The notes under the pieces are model-generated. The model searched no databases. It was not told where the DNA came from and worked only from the letters and a program-made list of their open reading frames with translations. From NCBI GenBank assembly GCA_934771475.1, contig CAKVMD010000010.1, forward strand, positions 1-40,868: a stretch of 40,868 nucleotides of DNA. The letters run 5' to 3'. Positions 32,973 to 40,505 of this stretch are shown piece by piece. The position numbers and the translations under genes are program-made. Source of the stretch: an uncultured Clostridia bacterium. GTDB taxonomy: Bacteria; Bacillota; Clostridia; Christensenellales; UBA1242. Numbering within the stretch: position 1 is the first letter of the stretch; every line of letters begins with the position of its first letter.

Positions 32973-33356
32973 TTATTCATGGCAATTTATCTTATTCCCC
33001 ATGGGGTTAATGTCCTTGCAAAGCATATTCATTTCTTCTCTGGTTAACCCATTTGATTCATGGATAAAGTATTTTGATATATTTACTTTGTCATTTGAAG
33101 CTAAAAATACAATAACGGTATTCCAACCAGAATTGTCGCGTGATTTCACTTTTCTATTTGCAATTTTATTTTCGTCAAACACATAAGATGAATAATATTC
33201 ATCATTCATTATTTCTGTTTCAGTGATTATTTCAGGGGTGAAATTAAAAGAATAATTATCAGGGTCGGTTAAATATTTTTTCAAATCAATTAATTGTGTT
33301 ATTTTTATTGCCCCATATTTCTTAAAGACATATCTTTCCCAGTCTATAATTTTCAT
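32973..33356 (-). CDS. Unknown small protein (127 aa)
   Basis: Reverse-strand gene with ATG at 33356, preceded by AAGGAGAATTC. The protein is polar and aromatic, with no signal or membrane helix (starts MKIIDWERYVFKKYG). No family recognised. Its composition is more A/T-rich than the neighbouring housekeeping genes, which may indicate recent acquisition. Confidence 0.6.
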   Translation of the reverse strand: MKIIDWERYVFKKYGAIKITQLIDLKKYLTDPDNYSFNFTPEIITETEIMNDEYYSSYVFDENKIANRKVKSRDNSGWNTVIVFLASNDKVNISKYFIHESNGLTREEMNMLCKDINPMGNKINCHE

Positions 33357-33528
33357 GAATTCTCCTTAAATATAATACATACTATCAGAAAGATTGGCGA
33401 AGGTCAATCGTTTTTGTCTGTTTAATAAAAGAAGTTACGTTTGTAAAAGATAAAGGTGCCATTGTGCATTTTGTAACACAAAAATCAGCAAAATTAAAAA
33501 AAATTAATTTTGCTGCTAAACGCTATAT

Positions 33529-33885
33529 TTAATTGTATCCAGTCTTTTTTAATTGAATTATACTTATCCCGGGATTTGCATGGCCTAAATCTTCGTCATT
33601 ATATATGCTTTTGTCAAGGTTTAAAATCGTCTGTGTTTTAGGGTCAAAGATATCCCAATGGTCTCCGCCGAAATAGTCGGCGATAAACCCTTGCCTTTTC
33701 CAAATTGCAAGTTGTTTTTTCACTGCTTGCGCTATAACTCCGCCTTTGCCATGAGAGCCGTATCCATGGAGCAATTTCATTGCGCAAATTCCTTCGCGTT
33801 TTGCTCCTTCAATCTCAATTTCAAGCACAGCGAGTGCATATTCAACAGTGAACCCCTCCGCTTTTAAATTTACGAACCTTAACAT
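33529..33885 (-). CDS. Stand-alone Smr domain protein
   Basis: A 118-residue protein with the Smr signature LLHGYGSHGKGGV at residues 38-50, preceded by a helix (TVEYALAVLEIEIEGAKREG). Smr domains are nucleases best known from the C-terminus of MutS2, which cleave branched DNA or, on collided ribosomes, mRNA. Here the domain is not fused to MutS2. The C-terminal 40 residues are an extension of unknown role. The ATG follows CGGAGGCAAA. The 60-base gap to the downstream spo0A gene lacks an obvious terminator. Confidence 0.83.
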   Translation of the reverse strand: MLRFVNLKAEGFTVEYALAVLEIEIEGAKREGICAMKLLHGYGSHGKGGVIAQAVKKQLAIWKRQGFIADYFGGDHWDIFDPKTQTILNLDKSIYNDEDLGHANPGISIIQLKKTGYN

Positions 33886-33945
33886 TTTGCCTCCGCAAGC
33901 ATTTTAGCATATTTGCGGATAGAAATAAAGAGTTTTTGGCTTCTT

Positions 33946-34692
33946 TTAGCCTTCCATTATCATTTTATCTGCAATTAAGGCAATAAGTTCACCATTTGTT
34001 GGCTTTTCGTTGCTTGAATAAATCTTCAAACCGAAAAGTGAGTTGATGTTTTCTATTTTACCTCTGTTCCATGCAACTTCGATGGCATGACGCATACCTC
34101 TTTCAACTTTTGAAGAACTTGTTTCAAATTTTTCAGCGATTGTTGGGTAAAGTTTCTTTGTGATAGAACCTATTATTTCTGGCTCTTCAACTGCAAGTTT
34201 AACCGCTTCTCTCAAAAATTGATAACCTTTTATGTGGGCAGGGATGCCAATGCTGATAAAGATATTTGAAATTTTCTCATCAAGTTGCTTGTCGCCCTTA
34301 TCATTTACGACTTCGCTTTCACCATTAAGGTCGTTAAGCCTTTCTTCTAAAACTTCTGGCGAAACTGGTTTCACCATAAAGTAACTTGCCCCTTCCTTAA
34401 TCGCTTTGGAAACAAAACCGCTGTGGGAAATGCTTGAAAGAAAGATAACTTTTGGCATGGTTTCACCCATTTGTGATTTGATTTCATCAAGAACTTTAAA
34501 TCCGTCCATTCCAGAAAGCAAAACTTCCATGACAAGGAAATCGGGGTTTAGGTTAGTTACATCTTTGACCACTTTCTCTCCATCGCTAGATGAACCGACA
34601 ACCTTATAGTTATCGCTCCCTTCAAAGTGTTTTACAAGAGCAATGCTTTCTTCGCCATCTGCTATATAAATTGTTTTATTTTTGTTTTCCAT
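33946..34692 (-). CDS. spo0A: Spo0A-type response regulator with Glu at the phosphorylation site
   Basis: A 248-residue protein. The C-terminal domain is unmistakably Spo0A (GIPAHIKGYQFLREA, then KVERGMRHAIEVAWNRG, then KPTNGELIA). The N-terminal receiver has the expected Ser86 and Lys108, but the phosphoacceptor position reads Glu56 (LVMEVLLSGMDGF) where Bacillus Spo0A has Asp56. The N-terminal acidic pair is reduced to Asp12 followed by Gly. A Glu often mimics phosphorylation, so the protein may be constitutively active or controlled without a phosphorelay (inference). The start follows AAAAGGAGAAAAAAT. A TGTCGAA box lies 100 bases upstream. Confidence 0.95.
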   Translation of the reverse strand: MENKNKTIYIADGEESIALVKHFEGSDNYKVVGSSSDGEKVVKDVTNLNPDFLVMEVLLSGMDGFKVLDEIKSQMGETMPKVIFLSSISHSGFVSKAIKEGASYFMVKPVSPEVLEERLNDLNGESEVVNDKGDKQLDEKISNIFISIGIPAHIKGYQFLREAVKLAVEEPEIIGSITKKLYPTIAEKFETSSSKVERGMRHAIEVAWNRGKIENINSLFGLKIYSSNEKPTNGELIALIADKMIMEG

Positions 34693-34791
34693 ATTTTTTC
34701 TCCTTTTTATTTTGACAAGTTAAAGATACCACTTTTTGCTCACTTATGAAAATAATTAAGGTGTGAGGCATGGGCGAGTATTGTTGATTTT

Positions 34792-34798
34792 TGTCGAA
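34792..34798. promoter_or_regulatory. Spo0A-box-like heptamer TGTCGAA upstream of spo0A
   Basis: A perfect 0A-box core about 100 bases before the spo0A start codon, where autoregulation would place it. Chance occurrence is possible. Confidence 0.4.
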
Positions 34799-35119
34799 AA
34801 AAAGTGAAAGGTGTCAAAGTTGAATTAAAGTCGTGTAAAAGTGGTTTTTTTCAACTTGAAATAATATTTTTCGCATGAGAAATATACCTTTTTGCAAAAC
34901 TTTGTCGGATACAAAAAGTTTGATAGTATTATGCATTATATTGTTGAAATGGCAAGGTTGCAAATAAAAAACTTTCCGCTCCGTCTAAGCATAGAGTGGC
35001 GAGTTAAAAGTAACCTTTGTTAGCGTTGGGTTAGGCGCACGACAATGTGTTTTACTATTAATGCTAAACTAGTCGCGCAAAGATTTGTTTTTTATTACGG
35101 TAGGATTAGGGGGCAAATA

Positions 35120-35150
35120 AAAAAGACTTGTTTTTTATGCAAGTCTTTTT
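35120..35150 (-). terminator. Terminator of the beta-helix lipoprotein gene
   Basis: AAAAAGACTTG (35120-35130) and CAAGTCTTTTT (35140-35150) form an 11-base perfect stem. Confidence 0.85.
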
Positions 35151-35167
35151 ATAAAACTTTTAGGTTG

Positions 35168-36064
35168 TTAAGCGTTGTAGCTTGTTCCGCCAACATAAGT
35201 TGTTCCAGCAACAGGTGTTACAACTTCAAATTCTCCCTCTGTTGTCTTTGAAACTCTTAATGTGTCGATTTGTCCAGCCTTGTACTCAAATGTTGCGCCA
35301 TATCCGTTACCATATTCAACCCAAACGTTTTCAATGTGTCCATTTTCCATTACAAATTTTCCAGGGTTAGTTTCAGAATAAGAGTTTGCGTTTACAAACA
35401 TATATCCAATTTTACCACCAGTAATTGTTGAATTGAGTTCTCCATTAGCATTTGCTCCAACCCAAAGGTCTTGTGAGTAAATTGCATAATATTTGTCAGC
35501 ATATTTTGTTCCGCCGATTTTATTTCCTGTAATTTGACCACTTGTCATTGTGAAAGTTCCCGCTTTCGTAACATATACACCAGTTGCATAAGAGTCTTCC
35601 ATGTAACCGCCAGTGATTGTTGCTCCGTTAACAACTAATCCGTTGTTATTGTCAACGCGTACAGCTCTTCCTTTTCGATTTGCATCTATTTTAACATCTT
35701 TAAGGGTTAAAACTTTTCTGTCTTTTGTATTGATTCGGATGAGTTGAGCATAATCTTCACCAACATTTTCGCCAGCCTTGATTGTGTATTTGCCCATTCC
35801 ATCAATCGTTATGGTGTAAGGAACATCAAATGTCTCTCCGAGTTCGACATCTTTATGAAGTTTGATTGTAACTCCATCGTTTAAACTTTTTACTGCATCA
35901 GCCCAAGTGTCAACATAAGTTGTTTCTGTTCCGATAACTTCGATTTTGCCTGCGTGTGGGTCAGCGCTTTCTCCACATCCAGCAAGGGCGAACCCTGAAC
36001 ACATAATGCCTACTCCGCAGAGCACTGCTGAAAACTTTTTGAGTTTAGAATTAAAATTTTTCAT
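35168..36064 (-). CDS. Lipoprotein with predicted parallel beta-helix
   Basis: A 298-residue protein with an N-terminal signal and lipobox LAGC (Cys30). The rest has the short repeated turns of a right-handed beta-helix (pectate-lyase-like): VKSLNDGVTIKLHKDVEL, then ITIDGMGKYTIKAG, VLTLKDVKIDAN, LVVNGATITGG and FTMTSGQITGN. There is no obvious catalytic acidic cluster, so a binding or adhesin-like role outside the membrane is more likely than polysaccharide cleavage. The ATG follows AAAGGAGGAGAA. Confidence 0.82.
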   Translation of the reverse strand: MKNFNSKLKKFSAVLCGVGIMCSGFALAGCGESADPHAGKIEVIGTETTYVDTWADAVKSLNDGVTIKLHKDVELGETFDVPYTITIDGMGKYTIKAGENVGEDYAQLIRINTKDRKVLTLKDVKIDANRKGRAVRVDNNNGLVVNGATITGGYMEDSYATGVYVTKAGTFTMTSGQITGNKIGGTKYADKYYAIYSQDLWVGANANGELNSTITGGKIGYMFVNANSYSETNPGKFVMENGHIENVWVEYGNGYGATFEYKAGQIDTLRVSKTTEGEFEVVTPVAGTTYVGGTSYNA

Positions 36065-36197
36065 TTCTCCTCCTTTAAAATTTTAATTATATTTACTATT
36101 CACATAGTATATGAAATATATACCATAAAAATAACAAACTTGTCAAACGAATTCACGCTTTTAATGTTAAAGTTATAGAAAGAGATATTCGTTAAAA

Positions 36198-36204
36198 TTC
36201 GACA
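36198..36204. promoter_or_regulatory. Spo0A-box-like heptamer (TTCGACA) in the glnS/lipoprotein divergent region
   Basis: The reverse complement of TGTCGAA, placed between divergent genes, 94 bases before the glnS ATG and 134 before the lipoprotein ATG. Single-heptamer evidence only. Confidence 0.3.
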
Positions 36205-36297
36205 ATGCCTTCAATTTGCGGAAAAAATGTTTGATTTTCTTGACTTTTTGCTTAAATAGTGCAAATATATATGTATAAAATTTTATGGGAGCAAAGT

Positions 36298-37977
36298 ATG
36301 GTAAATTTAGACAACATTACACCAAGCAATTTCATTGAAGATGAAATTTATGAGGATTTAAAAGCGGGGAGAAGCAAAGAGGTTATCACTCGTTGCCCGC
36401 CAGAGCCAAGCGGATATTGGCATATTGGGCACTGCAAAGCGTGGATGATTGACTTTGAGACTGCCATTAAGTTTGGCGGGTACACTTACCTTCGTATGGA
36501 TGATACAAATCCAAGTAGGGAGCAAGGTGAGTTTGCCGATAGTTATCTTGCTGACCTCAAATGGCTTGGCTACACACCAAAGGCAATGATTTTTGCCAGT
36601 GAAGCATATTTTGACAAGATTTACGAAATTGCCGAAAAGATGATTATGAACGGTGATGCGTATGTTGATGAGCTCACACAAGAAGAACAACTCAAAATGA
36701 AAGGCACGCTTACTGAACCAGGACAAAACAGCCCATTCAGAGATAGACCAAGAGAAGAAAGTCTAAGACTTTTTAGAGAGATGAAAGCGGGCAAGTTCCC
36801 TGATGGTTCTCTCACTCTCAGAGCCAAAATTGATATGGCTCATCCTAATATTTTAATGCGCGACCCAATTATGTATAAAATCTCTCGCGAACATCATTAC
36901 AAAACAGGAGATAAGTGGTGCATTTATCCAATTTATGACTTTGCGCACCCTATGGAAGACGCTCTTGAAGGCGTAACTTACAGCCTTTGCGATATAACAT
37001 TCAGAGTTCACAGAGAAGTATATGAATGGTTTATCGAACATGGCTGGGGTAAACCTTATGCTCCAAAGCAAAGAGAATTTTCAACATTGAACCTTGAAAA
37101 TGTGCTTCTTGGCAAACGCTACCTCAAAGCGCTAGTCAATTCGGGCGAGGTACTTGGCTGGGATGACCCTAGATTTCTTACTATTGTCGGTATGAAAAGA
37201 AGAGGATACACAGCAAATGGCGTTAAAAACTTTATAAGAAGCCTTGGCGTGGTGGCAAGTGAAAGCACAATTCCATTTTCAAGCCTTGAACACTTTATTC
37301 GTGAAGATTTAAACAATGTCGCAACAAGAGCCATGGTTGTTCTTGATCCTTTGAAAGTTGTAATCACAAACTGGGAAGAAGGGAAAACTGAAAAGATAGA
37401 AGTCGACAACAACCCTAATGACGAAAACGCTGGCAAGCACGAAGGTCTCTTTGGCAAAGAAATTTACATTGAAAAAGATGACTTTGCTCTTGACCCACCT
37501 CCAAAATATAACCGCCTTGTTAAAGGTGGAATGGTTCGCCTCAAAGGTGCGTATATCATAAAATGCAACGAAGTCGTTTTTGATAAGGATGGAAATATTG
37601 ACCACATTGAGTGTGAGTACATCCCTGGGACAAAAAGCGGACAAGACAACAGCGGAATAAAGGTTAAAGGGACAATTCATTTTGTCGCAAAAGACAACGC
37701 TTTTGAGTGCACTATAAGAAACTTTAAAAACTTGACTAAAAAAGAATACCTTTGGCCAAGCAAGGTTCTTGCATCAGGTGTCAGCATAAGTGAAGTTTTG
37801 GAGCCAAATTCTCTTGTGGAAACTAAGGCAATAGCTGAGAAATTCTTGCTTTCTGCAAAACCTTATGATAAGTTCCAATTCATGAGAAAGGGCTACTATG
37901 CACTTGACAAAGATTCAACAGAAGAAAATTATATTTTCAATTCTACAATATCTTTAAAGGATAGTTTCAATAAATAA
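36298..37977 (+). CDS. glnS: Glutaminyl-tRNA synthetase
   Basis: A 559-residue class I synthetase charging tRNA-Gln directly. It has the ATP-binding HIGH (42-45, in SGYWHIGHCK), the GlnRS signature SLCDITFRVHRE, and GWDDPRFLTIVGMKRRGYT, which distinguishes GlnRS from GluRS. The position of the KMSKS loop (MSKRKL in the E. coli enzyme) reads LGKRYL (271-276), so the usual serine is a glycine. The ATG at 36298 is supported by GGGAGC; the frame extends upstream without a ribosome site. TTGACT at 36240 may be its -35. Its presence means the cell need not rely only on the GatCAB route for Gln-tRNA. Confidence 0.96.
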   Translation: MVNLDNITPSNFIEDEIYEDLKAGRSKEVITRCPPEPSGYWHIGHCKAWMIDFETAIKFGGYTYLRMDDTNPSREQGEFADSYLADLKWLGYTPKAMIFASEAYFDKIYEIAEKMIMNGDAYVDELTQEEQLKMKGTLTEPGQNSPFRDRPREESLRLFREMKAGKFPDGSLTLRAKIDMAHPNILMRDPIMYKISREHHYKTGDKWCIYPIYDFAHPMEDALEGVTYSLCDITFRVHREVYEWFIEHGWGKPYAPKQREFSTLNLENVLLGKRYLKALVNSGEVLGWDDPRFLTIVGMKRRGYTANGVKNFIRSLGVVASESTIPFSSLEHFIREDLNNVATRAMVVLDPLKVVITNWEEGKTEKIEVDNNPNDENAGKHEGLFGKEIYIEKDDFALDPPPKYNRLVKGGMVRLKGAYIIKCNEVVFDKDGNIDHIECEYIPGTKSGQDNSGIKVKGTIHFVAKDNAFECTIRNFKNLTKKEYLWPSKVLASGVSISEVLEPNSLVETKAIAEKFLLSAKPYDKFQFMRKGYYALDKDSTEENYIFNSTISLKDSFNK

Positions 37978-37987
37978 ATATGCGATA

Positions 37988-38025
37988 AAAAATACATTAA
38001 CAAAAGTTTGCTAATGTATTTTTTT
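37988..38025. terminator. Terminator after glnS
   Basis: AAAAATACATTA (37988-37999) with TAATGTATTTTT (38012-38023), T-run on the forward strand and A-run on the other side, so it may serve the convergent gene as well. Confidence 0.85.
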
Positions 38026-38150
38026 GTTAAAAATAAGTTGTTTATTGCAAATTTTTATTGCAATTTTTTTTAAAAAGTCAGTTATAAAGCATAATTTTCG
38101 CGTAACATTTTATTATTCTAATAGTTGAGCGGATTTTTGAAGATTAATTT

Positions 38151-38720
38151 TTATCCAATAATGTGTTCGTCTGGCGTGGAAATATTGTCGTCTTGCCATA
38201 TTTTACCATTTACAAATTGAGTCAATGCCATTGTGAAGGCTTGCGTGTTAAGGTCAATTCTTGTTATTTTTTCGTGCGTCAACAAACCAATTCCGCCAGT
38301 GGAACTTCTTAAATCGTTTTCATGGAATATTGTGTCCATAACAGTGCCAAGCGTTTTCTTTTTTATGTCCTCAACGTACTTTTCAGGCACTGGGAAGCTT
38401 GCACTAGTTCCGAAACTAAAATTCCCGTTTTTATCGCTTATGACCGAGACATTTGTTATAAACCAATGCCCAAAGTTGTACACAAGCCCTGACTCGACAG
38501 CCATAAATAAATCCGCATGGATGTTATGCTCTTTTGCGTATCTCATTGTGTTTTTTACGCGATTTACTGCACCTAAATAAGTTTCATCGTTTATAGGTTG
38601 TTCACTAACTTCTGACGGAGCGCTTATTCCTTCAATTTCAATGCTTTTAAAATAACCTTCAAGCGCGTCTTTTGCGCCTTTAATTTTCCCAGGGTTCTTT
38701 GTCCCAATTAATACTTTCAT
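38151..38720 (-). CDS. ITP/XTP pyrophosphatase of the YjjX (NTPase_I-T) type
   Basis: A 189-residue protein matching the YjjX/DUF84 family: IGTKNPGKIKGAKDAL at the start, SEVSEQPINDETYLGAVNR, AVESGL, SASFPVPE, and RSSTGGIGLLTH near the C-terminus. Family members hydrolyse non-canonical purine nucleoside triphosphates (ITP, XTP), keeping them out of DNA and RNA. The length is slightly above the usual 170-180. The ATG at 38720 follows TAGGAGGAACAT. A Ham1-like domain for the same kind of job is encoded at 6450. Confidence 0.9.
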   Translation of the reverse strand: MKVLIGTKNPGKIKGAKDALEGYFKSIEIEGISAPSEVSEQPINDETYLGAVNRVKNTMRYAKEHNIHADLFMAVESGLVYNFGHWFITNVSVISDKNGNFSFGTSASFPVPEKYVEDIKKKTLGTVMDTIFHENDLRSSTGGIGLLTHEKITRIDLNTQAFTMALTQFVNGKIWQDDNISTPDEHIIG

Positions 38721-38956
38721 ATGTTCCTCCTAAATTGAATTTTTGCTGTAAAAAAACCTCCTTACACTAACAACAATAAACACAGCAAAGAAATATTGGT
38801 TGCGTTATTGCCATTCATAAGAAGATTTTTGCAAATATTCCCAATTTATATCAATCTGGAATGGACATACGAGATCGATAATTTAATTATACGCCTTTTG
38901 CTTCTTTTGTCAACCCTTTAAAAGCATAATTTTATAATTTTCTAAAAATTTGTGTG

Positions 38957-39685
38957 TTAGATTTTATTGGTGCTATTTTGTGGCGCGGGCAACTCTGAGG
39001 GTTTGTCAAATATTGTGGAGAGTGCAATCAAAACTTGCGATGGGATATAGAAAAGCCATGCAATGTTGCTATTTATAATATTGTTTAAGCCCTGATTTGA
39101 AATGGTGAGATAGGTCCCGTTTGCGCTTGCAAGACCGATAAATATGTCGCAAATTAAAAACAAAACAAATCCAAAAGAAAGAAATTTGTGCTTTTTAAAA
39201 TCTACAAATGCGAAAATCATATTTAGCACAAGGTTGTAAATGTAAAACATAGAAATTGCGCTTAAAAAGTCAAATTTGTCTTTTAAAACTAAATATGTGA
39301 TAAGTACTATTAGCGCCGAACCTAAAATTCGCGAAATAATATTGCCGATGTTAATCTTCTTGGTTGAGTACAACATTAAATATATGGCATAAGTGATTTG
39401 CGACAAACTGAAAAACACCATTCCTATGTCTTGTTTGGGAGGGGTATTGAGAACTAAGCAAGCGTCCGCGCAAAGGGTAAACGACAGTCCGATAGACACC
39501 ACAAAATTGAACTTTTGTTTCTTTATGCTACAAACGGACAAAATGAAACATAGCGCGATTGAAAAATATTCTACTCCGAGAAGCGGTTGACCTAAGAGAG
39601 TTTGAGCCAAAATTTCTAAGACAACCTGGGTGGCAACAAATAAAATTAATAAACTAATTTGCCACTTTTGCATTTGTGTTTTCAT
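38957..39685 (-). CDS. YhhN-like (TMEM86/lysoplasmalogenase-type) membrane protein
   Basis: A polytopic protein with seven to eight hydrophobic helices. The spacing of conserved acidic and polar residues inside helices (FTLCADACLVL in one and GFVLFLICDIFIGL in another, then YIPSQVLIA) matches the YhhN/TMEM86 family, whose animal members hydrolyse lysoplasmalogens. I place the start at 39685 because GGAGAG precedes that ATG by the right distance; the frame is open to 39706. It overlaps the end of the YwaF-like gene, so both are in one operon. The family call is by motif spacing, moderately secure. Confidence 0.68.
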   Translation of the reverse strand: MKTQMQKWQISLLILFVATQVVLEILAQTLLGQPLLGVEYFSIALCFILSVCSIKKQKFNFVVSIGLSFTLCADACLVLNTPPKQDIGMVFFSLSQITYAIYLMLYSTKKINIGNIISRILGSALIVLITYLVLKDKFDFLSAISMFYIYNLVLNMIFAFVDFKKHKFLSFGFVLFLICDIFIGLASANGTYLTISNQGLNNIINSNIAWLFYIPSQVLIALSTIFDKPSELPAPQNSTNKI

Positions 39686-40505
39686 TTTGCTCTCCATTAT
39701 TGTCAATCTTAGCCTTTTTAAATTTTCCTGTGCAAAGCATGTAGATTAAGTGAATTATAAACGCCGCCAAGCAAAAACCCAAGACATAGATAAGCAGAAA
39801 AACAATGTAAGGTACTTTTGGATAAATCATGTTTAAAAGGGCAAGAGTGCATGGGAATTTAGGGCTGATATAGAACATATTAAAAGTTTCTGTTGTGAAA
39901 GATGGCACAATAAAGTTTAAAATCATAGCAACTGCCAGAGTGATTAAAAACACATAAACCGCTTTAAGATAATATTTAAAGTTAATTTTATCTTTATTGT
40001 AAGCGACAAAATATATGCCCGCAACAAGTTGCAAACCGTGATGCACCATGGTTTGAATGTTTACGCCGATTAAGCTGATGAACACATCATTAGGGTAAGC
40101 GAACACAACGAAACCGCCAAAGAAAGCAAAGGTGGATATATAACTCATAAGCGCATCTCGAACTTTTCCGTCTTTTAGACATCCAATGATTGGAAGCACA
40201 TAGAGAGGAGTGGAGCAAAGTTGAAATGGAAAGGCATACCATTGATAACGCCATGTTGGAACTCCGTCCACAAGTTTAAAACTATACACGAGTTGTTTGT
40301 ATAGTTCAAATAAAAACATTATTGCCCAACTTACCCACACAACGATTTTGAATGATTTTTCAGTGTGGCGTTTTTTAGCAAGAAACACGCTTAACACACA
40401 CAGCGATACAAATATTCCAATAAAAAGAAGGTGAAACCAGCCATAGTTCGTTGGTCTTGGCATCTTTCCTGAAAGCGAATATATAAATTTTTCAAACCAA
40501 TTCAT
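39654..40505 (-). CDS. YwaF/TMEM164-like membrane protein
   Basis: A 283-residue protein with about seven membrane helices. The signature WRYQWYAFPFQLCSTPLYVLP (Cys97) and a later MVHHGLQLVAG (His155-His156) agree with the YwaF family. Its animal relative TMEM164 is an acyltransferase for ether phospholipids, thought to use a Cys and a His in such positions. The C-terminal tail is polar and cytoplasmic (ends NENTNAKVAN). The ATG at 40505 follows AAGAGGTAATTT. It is the first gene of a two-gene operon with the YhhN-like gene. Confidence 0.75.
   Translation of the reverse strand: MNWFEKFIYSLSGKMPRPTNYGWFHLLFIGIFVSLCVLSVFLAKKRHTEKSFKIVVWVSWAIMFLFELYKQLVYSFKLVDGVPTWRYQWYAFPFQLCSTPLYVLPIIGCLKDGKVRDALMSYISTFAFFGGFVVFAYPNDVFISLIGVNIQTMVHHGLQLVAGIYFVAYNKDKINFKYYLKAVYVFLITLAVAMILNFIVPSFTTETFNMFYISPKFPCTLALLNMIYPKVPYIVFLLIYVLGFCLAAFIIHLIYMLCTGKFKKAKIDNNGEQNENTNAKVAN

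Larger units (their letters stand above)
34693..35167. other. Intergenic region upstream of spo0A
   Basis: Holds a Spo0A-box-like TGTCGAA (34792-34798), the terminator of the neighbouring lipoprotein gene at 35120-35150, and otherwise no gene or strong repeat that I can support. Confidence 0.55.

Noticed and set aside
35045..35251. A forward 68-codon frame upstream of the lipoprotein terminator
   Set aside because: It crosses a strong terminator and the 3' end of the reverse-strand lipoprotein gene, with no ribosome site.
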